From positions 14,619,501 to 14,683,500 of the forward strand of contig NC_088323.1 in the NCBI RefSeq assembly GCF_910592395.1: a DNA stretch of 64,000 bases, written 5' to 3'. Source of the DNA: Lineus longissimus. Taxonomy: Eukaryota; Nemertea; Pilidiophora; Heteronemertea; Lineidae. Below are positions 41,127 through 53,695 of this stretch, one piece after another. The position numbers and the translations under genes are program-made. How positions within the stretch are numbered: the first letter of the stretch is position 1; every line of letters starts with the position of its first letter. The notes under the pieces were generated by a model that searched no databases, was not told the origin of the DNA, and saw only the letters and a program-made list of their open reading frames with translations.

Positions 41127-41684
41127 ATCCAATCTGCGATAGCAGGTCATGCGATCTTTGAGATTTCGTGGGAAATCAAATTGTAAACAAACGCACGTGC
41201 GTAGTTCAAATGTCAACAAATGCGCGTTGGTGATTGCGGACTTGGGTGTTCCCGGTTTTTTGAAAAGGGTTTCTTAAATATAGGACCTGGGGGGGGGGGG
41301 GGGGGGGAGGAGCAGATTTTTCATTGGGAATTAACGCCAATCAAGAATAACATGGCGATACTTTGTAATTATAGATAAATACAACAAGCATAGGCGATCG
41401 AAAAACCAACTTCTATTTATGCATGGCCTATATAGCCTAAGGTAGGCCAAAGTGGCTACATCTCATTGCAATTGCACAGTGTAGTGGGCTTTTTGTATAG
41501 ACTAATGCATGAATGTATGGATGTATTGTGTATATCATACAGAAGTAACTGAGCAAGCACTGCGCACAACCTGTCAAATTCCCGCATGTAATTCCCGGTA
41601 AAATCCATATCCATGGTATTGGAGTGCAAATTGTCGACCACGTGTGTTCATTTACATCATGTGACCTGCTATCGCGGATTGGAT
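41127..41684. mobile_element. MITE with G19 run
   Basis: ATCCAATCTGCGATAGCAGG at 41127 is inverted at 41684 (ATCCAATCCGCGATAGCAGG); both continue TCA..TG. Inside is a run of 19 G at 41289-41307. No gene. Confidence 0.75.
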
Positions 41685-41935
41685 ATGAAACATTTTTATC
41701 TTTGTCCGTCATGTGCAGATGACGAAAATTCTCCAGAACATATTTTTAACATGCAATATATTTTGTTCGGAACAATTTTTCTGTCTGTCTTGCAGTATGC
41801 GTGACGCGAAACATTTTGATAACCTTTCCTCATTGAAGCCAATTTTTAAAAGGCGCATTACACCTTTGGCCATCTCCCAGTCTCGCCATCGGTAGCGGCT
41901 GCTAAGTGATACATACACCGTGTACATTAGCGTAC

Positions 41936-42708
41936 AGTCCTTCCAGAAAGTAAATGTCCACAGGTTTTTTCTAATATCACAGAGATAGAATAAGATAACT
42001 GAATGCAGTTTTCAGCAGATAATGGTATCTCTTGTTTGTCATGTATCAGATGTATTTGGACCCAACTAATCCTGTCTCTTCATTATGTAACAGGCAATTT
42101 AAAATATGTCCAAAAAGTAACTTTTTTATTTTATTTTATTTTCGTTCTTTTTCGCAATGTATGGGTAGACTATATGACGCAAGAAAGGTTTTTTGCTTTC
42201 ATTACTAGATAATTCCTGCTTAAATCTTTCATTATGAAGATAAGTTTTAGCTCATTACAGGTGATTGTTTTTTCCGGCAGATGATGACCTTTGAGAACAC
42301 CCCTCATTGTCAGCAATGCAGTTAGACAGGGTCTTTATGACCAACTCAGCTCATACATGAAGGATTGGGGGGTCTTTATCAAAGGTTATGGAAGTGATTT
42401 TAAAAATAACATAAAAATCCTGTGCACTTGTCATGACTATCGAACAAACTATCGAATTGCAAATGCCAAAAAATAATGTTTATAAATCACAGTTAATGGG
42501 CTCATTTGATTTTTTGAAAAGGCACATGAAATAAAAAAAAGTGATTTTTGGACCTTTTTTGAAATGTTGGTTACATAATGAAGGGATGGAATTAGGTGCA
42601 TCCAAATACAACAGATATATATGACCAACTAAATATACCATTCAAATATCGTATTTTATCTATGTGATATTTTTTTTAAACGGTGGACATTTACTTTCTG
42701 GAAGGACT
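41936..42708. mobile_element. 773-bp TIR element
   Basis: AGTCCTTCCAGAAAGTAAAT (41936) is exactly inverted at 42708, with the match continuing through GTCCAC and ATATCACA.AGATA. Two short + strand frames inside have no family motif. Non-autonomous DNA transposon, superfamily unclear. Confidence 0.85.
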
Positions 42709-44440
42709 ACATTTGGTCTCTTCCGCTGAAAGAGGCAAATGAAGCGCGTCCTCTCATTGGGAGATTGCCCTGCCGGTTTTGACATTATTGCGTCATTGTG
42801 TTCGTTATTTGCGGGTGACCCTGAAAACATTCTGAAATCTATGTTTTGTATTCGTGGTCATTTTTTCCGTCGTATGCGCGTAGCTTTAGGGATCTTGTAT
42901 ACACAAACACATCATTCTGTAAAATTTCAAAAAATGACTAAAACCATGGACTTACCCCTCAAATTCAGGTCAGGAGCTTTTTAATAACGGGGAGGTGAAC
43001 TTTGCAAAGAAATATCTGATCTCTAAAACATTTGCCAATGACTGACTACTCTCAGCTTTGTTTAAACATGTTAAAGGGAGACTATAAGCAGTCGCTAAGT
43101 AGGTCTGATCAAAGTGGCAAATAGGGGCCCCTCCCATTTCGCCGTACATCGAAACTTGTAAGAGAATTATAAATCCTGAATGAACATTACGAATCCCCAC
43201 ACGGTGCGTCTGGTACGCCCGAATACCATCTTCGTGAAAATCTCAAAATAAGCTGATGCCACGAAAGACAAACCTGGGTTAATATCTCTCACCCCCCCCC
43301 CTTGAAAATCTAAATGCCAAGAGAGATTGTCATCAGAAAAATACATTGCTGATGACAAAAGAATATGTAAATCGTCAACCCCCGCAGACTTACCGAGGTT
43401 CTTTTGTGGCATTAGCTAATTTTGAGATGGTCCCTTAGCTTTTGCCTAAATCCCCACTTTAAAGTTCTGCAACCAGTTTTAGTTTGGCGCGAATTATCTG
43501 TTTCGGGGCTTATAAAAGTAGGGAGTTTTTGCAAATCCCTAGAAACGCTAACGTTAAGGCCGAGCTCATTGTTCGACCTCCTGATCGTCCTGAAAATTGC
43601 ATCAGATGATGGGATAGGCGTTCGCTTTGACGTTTCGGGGATTTGAGAAAACTCCCCAATACTTCATAAACAAAGCGTATCGCCTCCTCAGCGGAAAAGT
43701 TTCATAATTTAAATTAGTGTATTTTCCTTTTTCGCCTCGGGGCATTATCGCCTGTGTTCTGTAGTGTCAGTTTAAGCTATCTTTGACTTTGTGGTTTCAT
43801 CAAAATGGATAATTCAATTTTCATTTGCACAAAAAACAACGTGCCACTGTAAATCCTAAGTATCTCCTATTCTAAAATGCCTTTATTTTTTTCTTAAAAT
43901 TGATAATGTGGTAGTACCATTTTGACACAGAGGGCTCGGCTGGACACAACCAAAACCTCTTGGGCTTGTATAAAGTGTGTCAAAAGCATATCGCGGTGGA
44001 TTATGCCTAAAATAGATGAAGTTTGAGATATTTTCATGAATGGGAGTTGATACTTCTGTGTCGATATTGGTTGTCTCATTAATCACTGCTCAGATGAAGC
44101 TGTCATTCTCTAAACACCTTGGCTGTCTACTCGGGTTTGACCTCGCTCCATGTTGGCGGTGTTTGGTAAGACAACCAATAACTCTTGTTCTGTATCAATG
44201 CCTTAATCTATGCAACGTGGCCTCACAACACGGTCAAGGAACTTTCCAGTCCGGCAACGATCCCCGTTTTGCAAGTTATTTCTGGGTCAGGGAAGACATA
44301 GCGAGTTACTGCCTCCCCGGTGTGAAAAAGAATTGAGTCCCCCTGGAGAATTTGTCCTAGCCTTTTTCACAGGCCTTTTTCATGGCAAGAGAGACTGTAG
44401 TCCTTTTTGGAGTTCAGTGTAAAGGGCTAACTGAATGACA
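42709..44440. other. no gene seen; one dispersed repeat relative
   Basis: AAAGGGAGACTATAAGCAG near 43074 and the following CAAATAGGGG resemble the repeat near 27110 and 28330. There is a C10 run near 43292. Short frames at 43422 and 44040 have no motif. Confidence 0.45.
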
Positions 44441-44974
44441 TCCAATGTAATGCCAAGCTAAAGTTCGTTAAGTTAGGTTAATGGCATACCTTGTGTTGAA
44501 CAACCTGACCTGGGATATGACTTCTCTTTAGGCTGTGGGAAGGACATCGTCGTCAAATCTATAGTTCTAATGTGAAAACCAATATTGTATGTAAAACCAT
44601 GTTTTGTTTTACCGTGATTGGTGATTATTGCGTAAGACACAGAGTTAAAGTACAGGCTTAGTGACAATGCTTGTTTGGAATAACCAGACCTGTGGTTTAA
44701 CACCTCTTTCATGATGTGGGAGGGACAACATCGACATCACTATCATCAGAAAGTTCTAATGTAAACAAAATATTGTATGATGTTAATATGTTATCATGTC
44801 TGGTGATTTTCATGTGATTCGTAATGACTGCTACAGAGTTAATACTTAGATAACTTGTATTATCCAGGCCCAGGCCCAGCTCTCTTTAACTCCTGTGAGA
44901 GGCACAGTACTGTTATAATGCACTTGTAGCATCAATATCAAAACTATAAGTAGTTCTAATGTAATGCAATTTTT

Positions 44975-46114
44975 GGCTCACCTGTGAGCCTTTACCACCA
45001 TGCAGTGTCCGTCGTCGTCCGTCGTCGTCGTCGTTAGACATGGGTAGCGCGTTTTGTAACCGCTCAAGCTTTTGAACTCTAACTTGGTACACATGTACCC
45101 CTAGGTGACCGCTACTCAGAGACTGAATCGCGGCCTCATATGATATAGGGTTTCACCACCAGGGGGCCAGAGGTCAAAAATGGAAAAATAGTGTTTTCTC
45201 CCTTATAACCTGTCCGAAAAATTTGAAAACAATATGGTAGGTACTTCTACCAATGGGACATCACATATCCTCCGGGTTTTTTATTTGACCTACTTTTGAA
45301 GGTCACAGATGTCAAAGTTTGTCGGCAGCAACGCCGTTAGTCGGTGGTGGCACGTTTTGTAACCGCTCAAGATTTTGAACTCTTACTTGGTACACATGTA
45401 CCCCTAGGTGACCGCTACTCAGAGACCGAATCGCGGCCTCATATAATACACGGTTTTGCCACCAGGGAGGCAGAGGTCAAAAATGGAAAAATTGTGTTTT
45501 CTCCCTTATTACCTGTCCGAAAAATTTGAAAAAATATGGTAGGTACTTCTACCAATGGGATATCACATATCCCCCGGGTTTTTGATTTGACCTACTTTTG
45601 CTGGTCACAGAGGTCAAAGTTTGTCGGCAGCAACGCCGTTAGTCGGTGGTGGCACGTTTCGTAATCACTTTAGCCAGAGATCTCAAACTTGGTACAAATG
45701 CACCCCTGGGTGACCCCTACTCAGAGACCGAAACTTGGCGTAATACAATTCACAGTTTGGCCAATAGGAGGCCAACACCACCTGCCTCCGATCATACCAG
45801 CCGACTGAAACATATGTCATTCTTGGTAACTTCAACATGAATTCAATAGAGGGAGGTGAAAATGTCAATGCCAAACTTGAAAAATTCTTTCTCCAGGAAT
45901 ATAACATGAAGCAAAGTCACTGAAGATACAACTGATTACCACACCAAATTAGACCTTGCATTTACTAATTCACATCATGTGGACCATACAGGGGTCATTG
46001 ACATTTGCTGGTCTGACCATAAAATGATATATACAGCTTTTCCAATGTCAGAATCATTGATCCCATAGCATTCCCTTTGACACAGGTGAGCACATGGTCC
46101 CTGGACCATTTCAT
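44975..46114 (+). mobile_element. CGT/AGGTCA modular element, copy 2
   Basis: Same plan as 15722-16844: stem GGCTCACCTGTGAGCC, GTCCGTCGTCGTCCGTCGTC, three modules starting near 45046, 45348 and 45650, and the end AGGTGAGCACATGG ... CCATTTCAT. T5 precedes the element as in copy 1. The third module is disturbed after 45775. Confidence 0.85.
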
Positions 46115-46282
46115 CGGCTTATTCGTGATTATTGCTTCAGATATACAGAGTTAACGCTAAGTTAAAATAGCATGTTTTATCCAGCCCCAGGCACGTCACG
46201 GCCTCTTTCATTTTGTGAGAGGTACATTTACTGTTGAATGCACCTGTAGCATCATTGTCAAAACTATGCATATAGTTCTAAT

Positions 46283-48681
46283 CAAAAACAGATTAGTTCA
46301 AAAAAACATCTAACTTGGATTTCCTCAATTTCTGAATGAAATTGCAACTTTTCACCCTCTACCTGGCAGTCGCAGTTTTTGGAGGATTGTAATGGTTAGG
46401 GTCTCAAAATGACGCTAATGCTTTCCTCTTACAGCCAAATAGGGCAATTTAAATATTGATTAAGAAAGTCTATCACCAGAAGACATTATATGCACATCTG
46501 TTTTTGGCCAAAACTGTCTGTCATGAGTGAGTGTGATGGTCATGAGGAGTAAAAGTGTCACAATATTCTAATAGAGCGCGCATAGCTTGATTTGCATATA
46601 TACCACAAAACCAACACACATAACTCCTCCCACCAACTAGCTGTGAGGTTTTGTCCCCACCTCACACCACCAAAATTGCTGGTAGGCCGAATTAGCTATG
46701 CAAGTGGCATAAAGCTTTGCAAACCATCCATGAGCGGAAAAGTCATGTAATATGAATAACATGTCATTTCACCAAGCTCTTACATCGCAGTTCTTGGCCA
46801 TGCTGGCTGTTAAATCACCATATTTTGGGATAATCTAATAAAATTCCTGGAAAGGCCACAGATTTGTCATAATGCTTTAACATATACATTTGTAGGCCTA
46901 TGCCAATGTCTGTACATTGGCCTTCAGTGCAAAATAAGTCCAAAACTGGTTCTTTTCAAAACCTCACGACTGAGCCCACCAGAAGAAATTGAAAAAGCTG
47001 CAAATAAAATCACCATTTACTCATAAACATCTACATCTACATGTAGGGGATTTTTTTCTGCAAAATGCCAGCTTGCCCTAGCAATGACCCTTATTCACGC
47101 ATTGATAAGGTTTAGGGCAGAGAAAAGTCAAAAGGTTTGCTTATACCTTGCACAATTTTTTTTCTTTTTCTCATGATTAGGAAGATTTGTCAACCTGAAA
47201 GACTGTTTCATATCTTCAATATTTGATACTGACCCTAGATATATCTTTAATATAAATAAGCAAGCAGCATTCTTTATTTTATTTCATATTTTATAGGTTT
47301 CGGACTTGTAAAATTTTAGAAAAATTCACCCAGTATCTCTGCCTCTTGAAGCCCATCCTTCACAGAAGGTGCTTGTTGCTGACATTGATGATAACACAGT
47401 CACATTTTCTTTACAAAGGACACAGAGTGAATAGCCTTGATTTGTTAAGACATCAAAAATTGCTTTGTTGGTTCAATCATCCATAGTAGAGTTGTCCTCT
47501 AAAGATTCTAAAATCCCATGTCAGGGTATGTCATGATAATAAAGAAAGTTTTGTAATAGGTCTTGTCAACAGGACGTAAGCATAATGTCTGATCATGTCA
47601 CTCCGGTAGAAATTGGCAGATGTCATTTTCAGTGCTGCTTTAGATTTTACAGAGATGTAGGCATACAAAATCAAAGTAATCCACATTACAGAGGAAAATA
47701 TTTAAATCGTGTAAGTAAAATATGAATTTTGGCCGAGTTTGTCTACAGTTTGGCAAAATTAATATCCTAATTTTGTTGGCCACGGGCTGCGCAGTCATCC
47801 GACATGATAATTCTAACTGCTGCTCTAGTTGTTGGGGACATTCAGTTTGGGACATTTAGAGTGGATGAATTATATGCCCTTCTATCATATAATGACCAGG
47901 GCAATATGGCGTGTTATTTGGTGTAAATTCCCCCTCTTAAATCCGCCATGCGTGCGGGATAAGGGCACAATCTCAACCCAAATCCTTTCGAACGTCATTC
48001 TATCATCCTTTCCAGCCATTGGGTTTGTTGTGGAATGGAACAGTTCAAGACCGATAGACTTTGGACAGTTCTAACAATACAGTAGAAGGGAATGTTCTGT
48101 CACTGTTCCAACCAACATCACATTTCAATGGTTACCTGGCCTTAAATGATTACGAGATAACAGATAGATCACGGTCATGATCAATAATAAAATGACACGC
48201 CTGCATCAAAGGGGTCTTATCCACCGAATACTACATGCACACACTAAAAAGTTTTCATATTTTACTTGTAACCTTGTTGTTGAACTAATCAAAGTAGATT
48301 CTATTTTCAAACACTGTAAACTTGTATTGCTAATTTCCATATTACTACCCACCCACTGGATTGGCCCAAGCTCTACCATGGCAACACTCATTACTTATTC
48401 ATGTGTGTGTGTACACTAGCGGCGCATAAGGGGATAAAAGAGCACAATAGGACCATTGTCTCAAAATTGGGCTCAGTTGTAAAAACAGCTGTACATACAA
48501 TGCAACATTGTGATGAATTGTTTTACGGAAAGACTAAGAAGTAAATGCCATTGGGTAGTAGAGAGCAAATGCAGCGCAGTGGTACAAGAGTCGTCTGAAT
48601 CGGTAGACTGGTGCCTGATCAACAGCTGCCAAAAGAATGGCTATATTAAGTTGGAGGTATTTTTGAACTAATCTGTTTTTG
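46283..48681. mobile_element. 2.4-kb TIR element
   Basis: CAAAAACAGATTAGTTCAAA at 46283 is inverted at 48681 (CAAAAACAGATTAGTTCAAA). TTCTAAT (46276-46282) and TTCTTTAT (48682-48689) look like a 7-8 bp target duplication, expected from hAT-type insertion. The target AGTTCTAATGTAATG is known from the neighbouring tandem copies. No transposase frame is recognised. Confidence 0.8.
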
Positions 48682-48860
48682 TTCTTTATGTAATGGAATT
48701 TTTATGTTATTCCTGATTGCTTGCAGATATACAGAGTTAAGTTGAAACAATTTGAAACCAGACCCTCTTTCACCCGGTGAGAGGTACATTTATTGTTGAA
48801 TGCACTCGTGGCATCATTATCAAAACTATATGTCTTGTAATTCTAGTGTAAACGTAGAGA

Positions 48861-49893
48861 TTGTACTGGCGCGAATCAAGGATTTTTCGTGTGGGCTTTA
48901 TATCAAATGCAACCTCAGGCGGGCGCCGTCGGCGGCCTACCCAAGAAGATTTTGAACAATTAGAAGGCCATTAGATGCGATTTCCAATCGTCTCAGCAAC
49001 ACTGTGCTGCCGGCCCACTGACAGAAAATGTTGGTATTTATCAATTAGAATGCTGTCGATTCGATTTCCCAGTATCCCTGCTTCTAAGGGCTCAAGAAGT
49101 GAACATCGACCCCCTGAGGTCCTCAGGATGAACAGGAATGCGCTCCCAATGAAATTTCTTTCTTCAGATGGCCGTAATTAGGCGATTTTCAAGCATCTCA
49201 GCATCAAGCATGATTAAGCTGACGGTGGTGACCTTTTGGCCAAACAAAGTCCTTTCGTGAACGTTATGACAAAGCAATGGGGACCTTAGGCTCTTCACCC
49301 AGAAGAAAAATCCCTTTTGGGAAAGTTAAGCGTAAATGCGATTTCTTGGCATCTGATATAAAACTTAAATTCACAGGAACTTTTGCAAATACTTCTTCAC
49401 CAAATGTAACATGTTTGTCAGGAGTCAACATGCATTTTAGGAGGGTGCGGGTCTGCTCACACGGGCCATGTTTAGTACCCGAGGTAAAGTGATATATAGA
49501 GACTGAGAGAAATGTGCAAAAAGAAAGCTTCCTTCTACCAAAGACGTTTCGTTTCCAAATGTCGGTACCAACCACTAAATCTTGTGAGAAGACGGCTCTA
49601 ATAAGTACATGTAGTGTACATGTAGTGTGATTTTCAAATTAGGACGTTTGGAATCGATGTCAAGGGGAGGGAGTTTCACTTATTGTCTATAAAGGCAATA
49701 GGCTGTGGTACGGGTGTCTGCTGAAGAAATAACAGTCTATGCAACATTTTCTTTACTGCAAAATGTCGAAAAATGGTTTGTTGGAAGTAGCGGGGTCATG
49801 ACACCAATCCCCTTCCCCTGGATCCGCGCCAGTTACATGTATGCTTTTCTTATATCGTGCTTTATGATTTTTGTGTGATATCTGTTTAGCGTA
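48861..49893. other. no gene seen; weak tandem pattern
   Basis: GCGATTTCCAATCGTCTCAGCA, TCGATTTCCCAGTATCCCTG and GCGATTTTCAAGCATCTCAG at about 110-bp spacing suggest an old tandem repeat (48975-49210). No gene recognised. Confidence 0.4.
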
Positions 49894-50826
49894 CAGTCAA
49901 CCTCGCCTAACTCGACTGTGCTTAACTCGAAAACCAAGTCGACTGATACAAAAACCCGATTTGGCCAATATTTTCATTAAACTCGAATGTGCTCAACTCG
50001 AAAACCAAGTCGACTGATACAAAAACCCGATTTGGCCAATATTTTCATTAAACTCGACTATGCTCAACTCGAAAACCAAGTCGACTGATCCAAAAAAAAA
50101 CTTATTTGGCCAATATTTTTATGAAATTCGACAATGCTCAACTTGAAAACCAAGTCAACTGATACAAATGGCTCGATTTGGCCAATATTTTCATTAAACT
50201 CGATTATGCTCAACTCGAAAACCAAGTCACCTGATACAAAATACCTGATTTGGCCAATATTTTCATGAAACTCCACTCTCCTCAACTCGAAAACCAAGTC
50301 AACTGATACAAAAACCCGATTTGGCCAATATTTTCATGAAACTTGACTGTGTTCAACTCGAAAACCACGTTGACGGGTACAGAAGGCCCGATTGTGCGAA
50401 CATTATTTCCATAATAACTCACACCACTTGTGTCGATTTTTCTGACTCGTCAACGAGATGTTCATGGTACATTTGTAAAAATGTCATGTGAATTATTTTC
50501 TCGAAGTCAAAGCTCTGTGAATTGACTTTGCACATGTGCAGCGTGGTCAATAACACAAGACACTAGGGGCGTTGTGCGCAGGTTGTCAATCGAAGTTGCA
50601 TTCACTGCGCATAAATGTGTTCGAATATTCAAAAGATTTTCGTTACGGTGGATTTTGAGCAAGTTAAGGACAGCTCCTATGCTTGGTCAGATCATGTGTT
50701 GTACACCGAAACCGCGTGACATCGATTGACAGACAACACGAAGAAATTCGATTTGGTGTATGTCGAAACTCATCTAAGTCGAAGCTATCATCGGTGACCA
50801 CAATCCGAGTGAGGCGAGGTTGACTG
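49894..50826. mobile_element. pogo/Tigger-like MITE with TA target duplication
   Basis: Left end CAGTCAACCTCGCCTAACTC and right end (reverse complement) CAGTCAACCTCGCCTCACTC, flanked by TA at 49892-49893 and 50827-50828. CAG(T)..ACCTCG termini with TA targets are usual in pogo/Tc1-mariner elements. No transposase; the interior is largely the tandem array below. Confidence 0.85.
49909..50400 (+). repeat. 71-bp tandem array inside the MITE
   Basis: Six to seven copies of a unit starting AACTCGACTGTGCTCAACTC with AAACCAAGTCGACTGATACA and CGATTTGGCCAATATTTTCA. Exact 71-bp spacing for the first copies (49909, 49980, 50051). The unit begins in the left TIR-adjacent sequence. The minus-strand frame 50297-50064 is a by-product. 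Confidence 0.95.
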
Positions 50827-50828
50827 TA

Positions 50829-53695
50829 TATATAACATTAGTTATTGTTATTCAAGACCGAAACAGAAATAAACCGTAATCTGATAGAATAGATTGTCGT
50901 TTGTGTTAACTTTATTCATTACAGTTAACAGACAGTTTATAATTTGAAGTGCACTTGGAACTAAAAACTAATTCCAGTCTTTTCTTGCATTGCTTGGGGA
51001 CGATATGGTGCTCCGATGCGGTCGTAATGATTTTAGTATAAAATAATTCTCAGTTTAATAGTGTGATCTTGAAAATAATTCCAGTTCAACTAAAATAGGG
51101 CATCTGTGGCCGCATCTCAACGCCATGTCATATCGCTTTGCAAATTTGAGATAATCAAATTCTTCATTCCAGAAGTACTATACCCTTTCGTTTTCAATAG
51201 ATTCCTCGATCCGTTGTTGAGTTAGAGGTCATCATAGATTGCATTTCTCACCAAATTTGACATGAAAGACCGAAGTTTCGCCAAAACTCAATACGACTCT
51301 CTCATCACCCAGCGCATGGTAATGTCCTAGTCAATCCCTGGTTTAGGACCAGGGCTGATTCGAGTGAGTTCTGGAGTGGTACCTAGGCAGATCAATACAG
51401 AAGCCTTGAAAGCTAGAATATGTCCTGGCCGATCCCTGGGCAAGGGGCCACCAGGGCTGAGATTGGGCGTGTTATCTGGGTCACTTGAGCGGATCGGTAA
51501 GGAAGGCCAGAAGGTTCAGCTCTGTGCTAGCCGATTCCTGGTTCAGAGGTCAACAGGATATCGCCCAGTGTCAGTCTTATGTTTGGTTGTAAGTGGTTCT
51601 CCTTAGATCACACCAGAATCACCTCGTTCCTAGAGCAATATGAGTGCATAAGTGAGGCAATCCAAACGTAAGAGGGACTACATGGGGACGGGACTGACGG
51701 ACATGATCCCTGAACCCGAACAATGCAAACTGGATTATACAGGCACTGTTTCCAAGCTTCGATCCGCTCCGCTGTACTTTTAGTTGGGCGGGCCAGCGCC
51801 AGTCTAGGCTACTCCTACTGCCAAAGCGGTTCCAGTTTTCCTATCGGCGCGCTCCAGAGATACTGATAGTGAGTGTGATGATTTACCACCAACGCTGGAT
51901 GCAGCTTAACTTGGCGTTATTTCCTTCAGCTCAGCCCTTAGACTCCAAAGCTATGATAACGCCAACGATCAGTTGAGGACTGGACCCAAACAACGTTCAA
52001 GACGAAATTCTATTTCTTATCAAAATATTTCTTCTCGACTTTTCCTTAAAATGTTCAGCCAAACTATAGCCAAATTATTTAAACAACTGTAACAAGCACT
52101 CCTAGCTACATGTTGATGTAGCCAATTTCGAAAATGTGTTATTTATAAGACTTACTTCACTAATTGGTTTAGTAGTTTTGTTTTAGAGCCTATTTTGTGA
52201 AGCACAGACAGGCTTCATTCGCGCATAGGAAAAATCGAACTGTACCGATAAATTGAACTTAGTAGGTTGATTAAATGTAAGGTAATAATACTGATATGAG
52301 ATAATATCGACAAGGTTCCTAGTGGCTACTTGCAGCTGAGTAAAGGTTGTGTTAGCATGGCCCGGCCCGAGATGTTGTAACCTGCAACAAAAGCGTTGTG
52401 TTTTCTGCATTGAACCTGGCCAAGGGACTCTAACCTTGCTTCACAAAAACGTCTCTACAACAAAAACTACTGAACAGAATCGGTCGATCTAGGTATCATT
52501 CCTCTTCTAGGAAGATTCCCCGTCCACCATTCTCCCACAGTATCAATAGTTTTAACCCCCTGGTAGTGGAAGTATCCGGTGGCGTTTTTTTCTGGCCCAC
52601 CCTGTATAGGGTGAGCAAGTGCACATACTAATGCGGTCGAGTTAAGAACCCTCTTGATCGTAGATATTTCTCTGGCCTAGTGGAGCTGACAAACTTAAAT
52701 GTCAAATAAGATGATAAGGAGACTATTCTTTCCTATGAAAAGCATCGTCCAAAGTGGATACAATGTAGTGTTGGACGACTTCCAGTTGTGCCAAGTACTT
52801 GACTGAATAAACTTGTTCAATCTAACGTCTCAGCCTGATGGCCTTACGTCACATGTGCAAGGGGAGGAGCATACAACTGACCCAGATATTCGAGGATGCA
52901 TGAAAGGGATTCGTGAGGATAACCACAAAAAAAGGCAGGACTTACTTTCCAGGGATGGTATGAACATAGTCTTTCAAATAAATATTTGAAAGATACTGGT
53001 GTAAATAGGAAGAGACAACTGCTGACCTTTTTTTTGTGATGACTTATATCTGAACTCAAACACAAAACGAGAGCTTCACTTTTGATAATCACTCCACCCC
53101 CCAAAAAAACCCACCTCAATGGCTTTCTGACCACGCGTAACCCACAGTACATTGTGAGGTTGGTGATATCCTCACTAGAGGGCAGGTTAACGACCTAGGA
53201 GAACAACCATGCCCGCCATTTAAGGCATCTCTCGCTCTATCCGCGTATTTTTGTCTGGAACACTGCATTGGAGCTTTTCACAGCAATGTTATTCGTGAAT
53301 AGATGGCCATCTCTGACAATACTTAAATACTTAAATACTTTCGTTCACATATTTCAACTTTTGGTCCAACTGCATCTATTTTCTTTTTCTAACGCCATGT
53401 GACGCCGATAGTCAGTTATAATGCAAGCATATGTATGGATGCCCGTGCGTTATCTGTATGCAATTGTTGTGTGTATCAATTTTCCCGTTCGCTACATGTA
53501 CATTTAACGTATGTTTGTCATACGAGAATACAGCAAGGTAAACTGTATTGTTTCAATCATCGCAAATCTGCCAAAAACGGCAATTTTACTAGCGCTGGCA
53601 TCTCAATGGCGTGTGTCATTTTCATGGAAACAACCGCAAAATTATACAAACGTCCTAGGCCTGTAAAGACCATTCTCTTGTTAACACAATAGTGT
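50829..53695. other. intergenic, no gene seen
   Basis: 51310-51570 has three decayed copies of a ~112-bp unit around TCCTGGCCGATCCCTGG. 52590-52616 has a CCCACCCTGTATAGGGTG stem recalling the GCTCACC element. The frames at 51364 and 52844-53152 carry no family motif. Confidence 0.45.

Larger units (their letters stand above)
44463..48860 (+). repeat. ~210-230-bp tandem repeat, five copies, split by two insertions
   Basis: The unit includes ACAGAGTTAA, a CCAG..C...CC tract, CTCTTTCA..TGTGAGAGG, TGCACTTGTAGCATCA, TCAAAACTAT and AGTTCTAATGTAA. Copies near 44470, 44650, 44830 (ending 44970), 46140-46282 and 48735-48855. The gaps are filled by the elements at 44975-46114 and 46283-48681, which are therefore younger. 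Confidence 0.75.

Noticed and set aside
49909-50400. CRISPR-like array
   Set aside because: The whole 71-bp unit repeats, with no unique spacers, inside a TIR element of a eukaryote.
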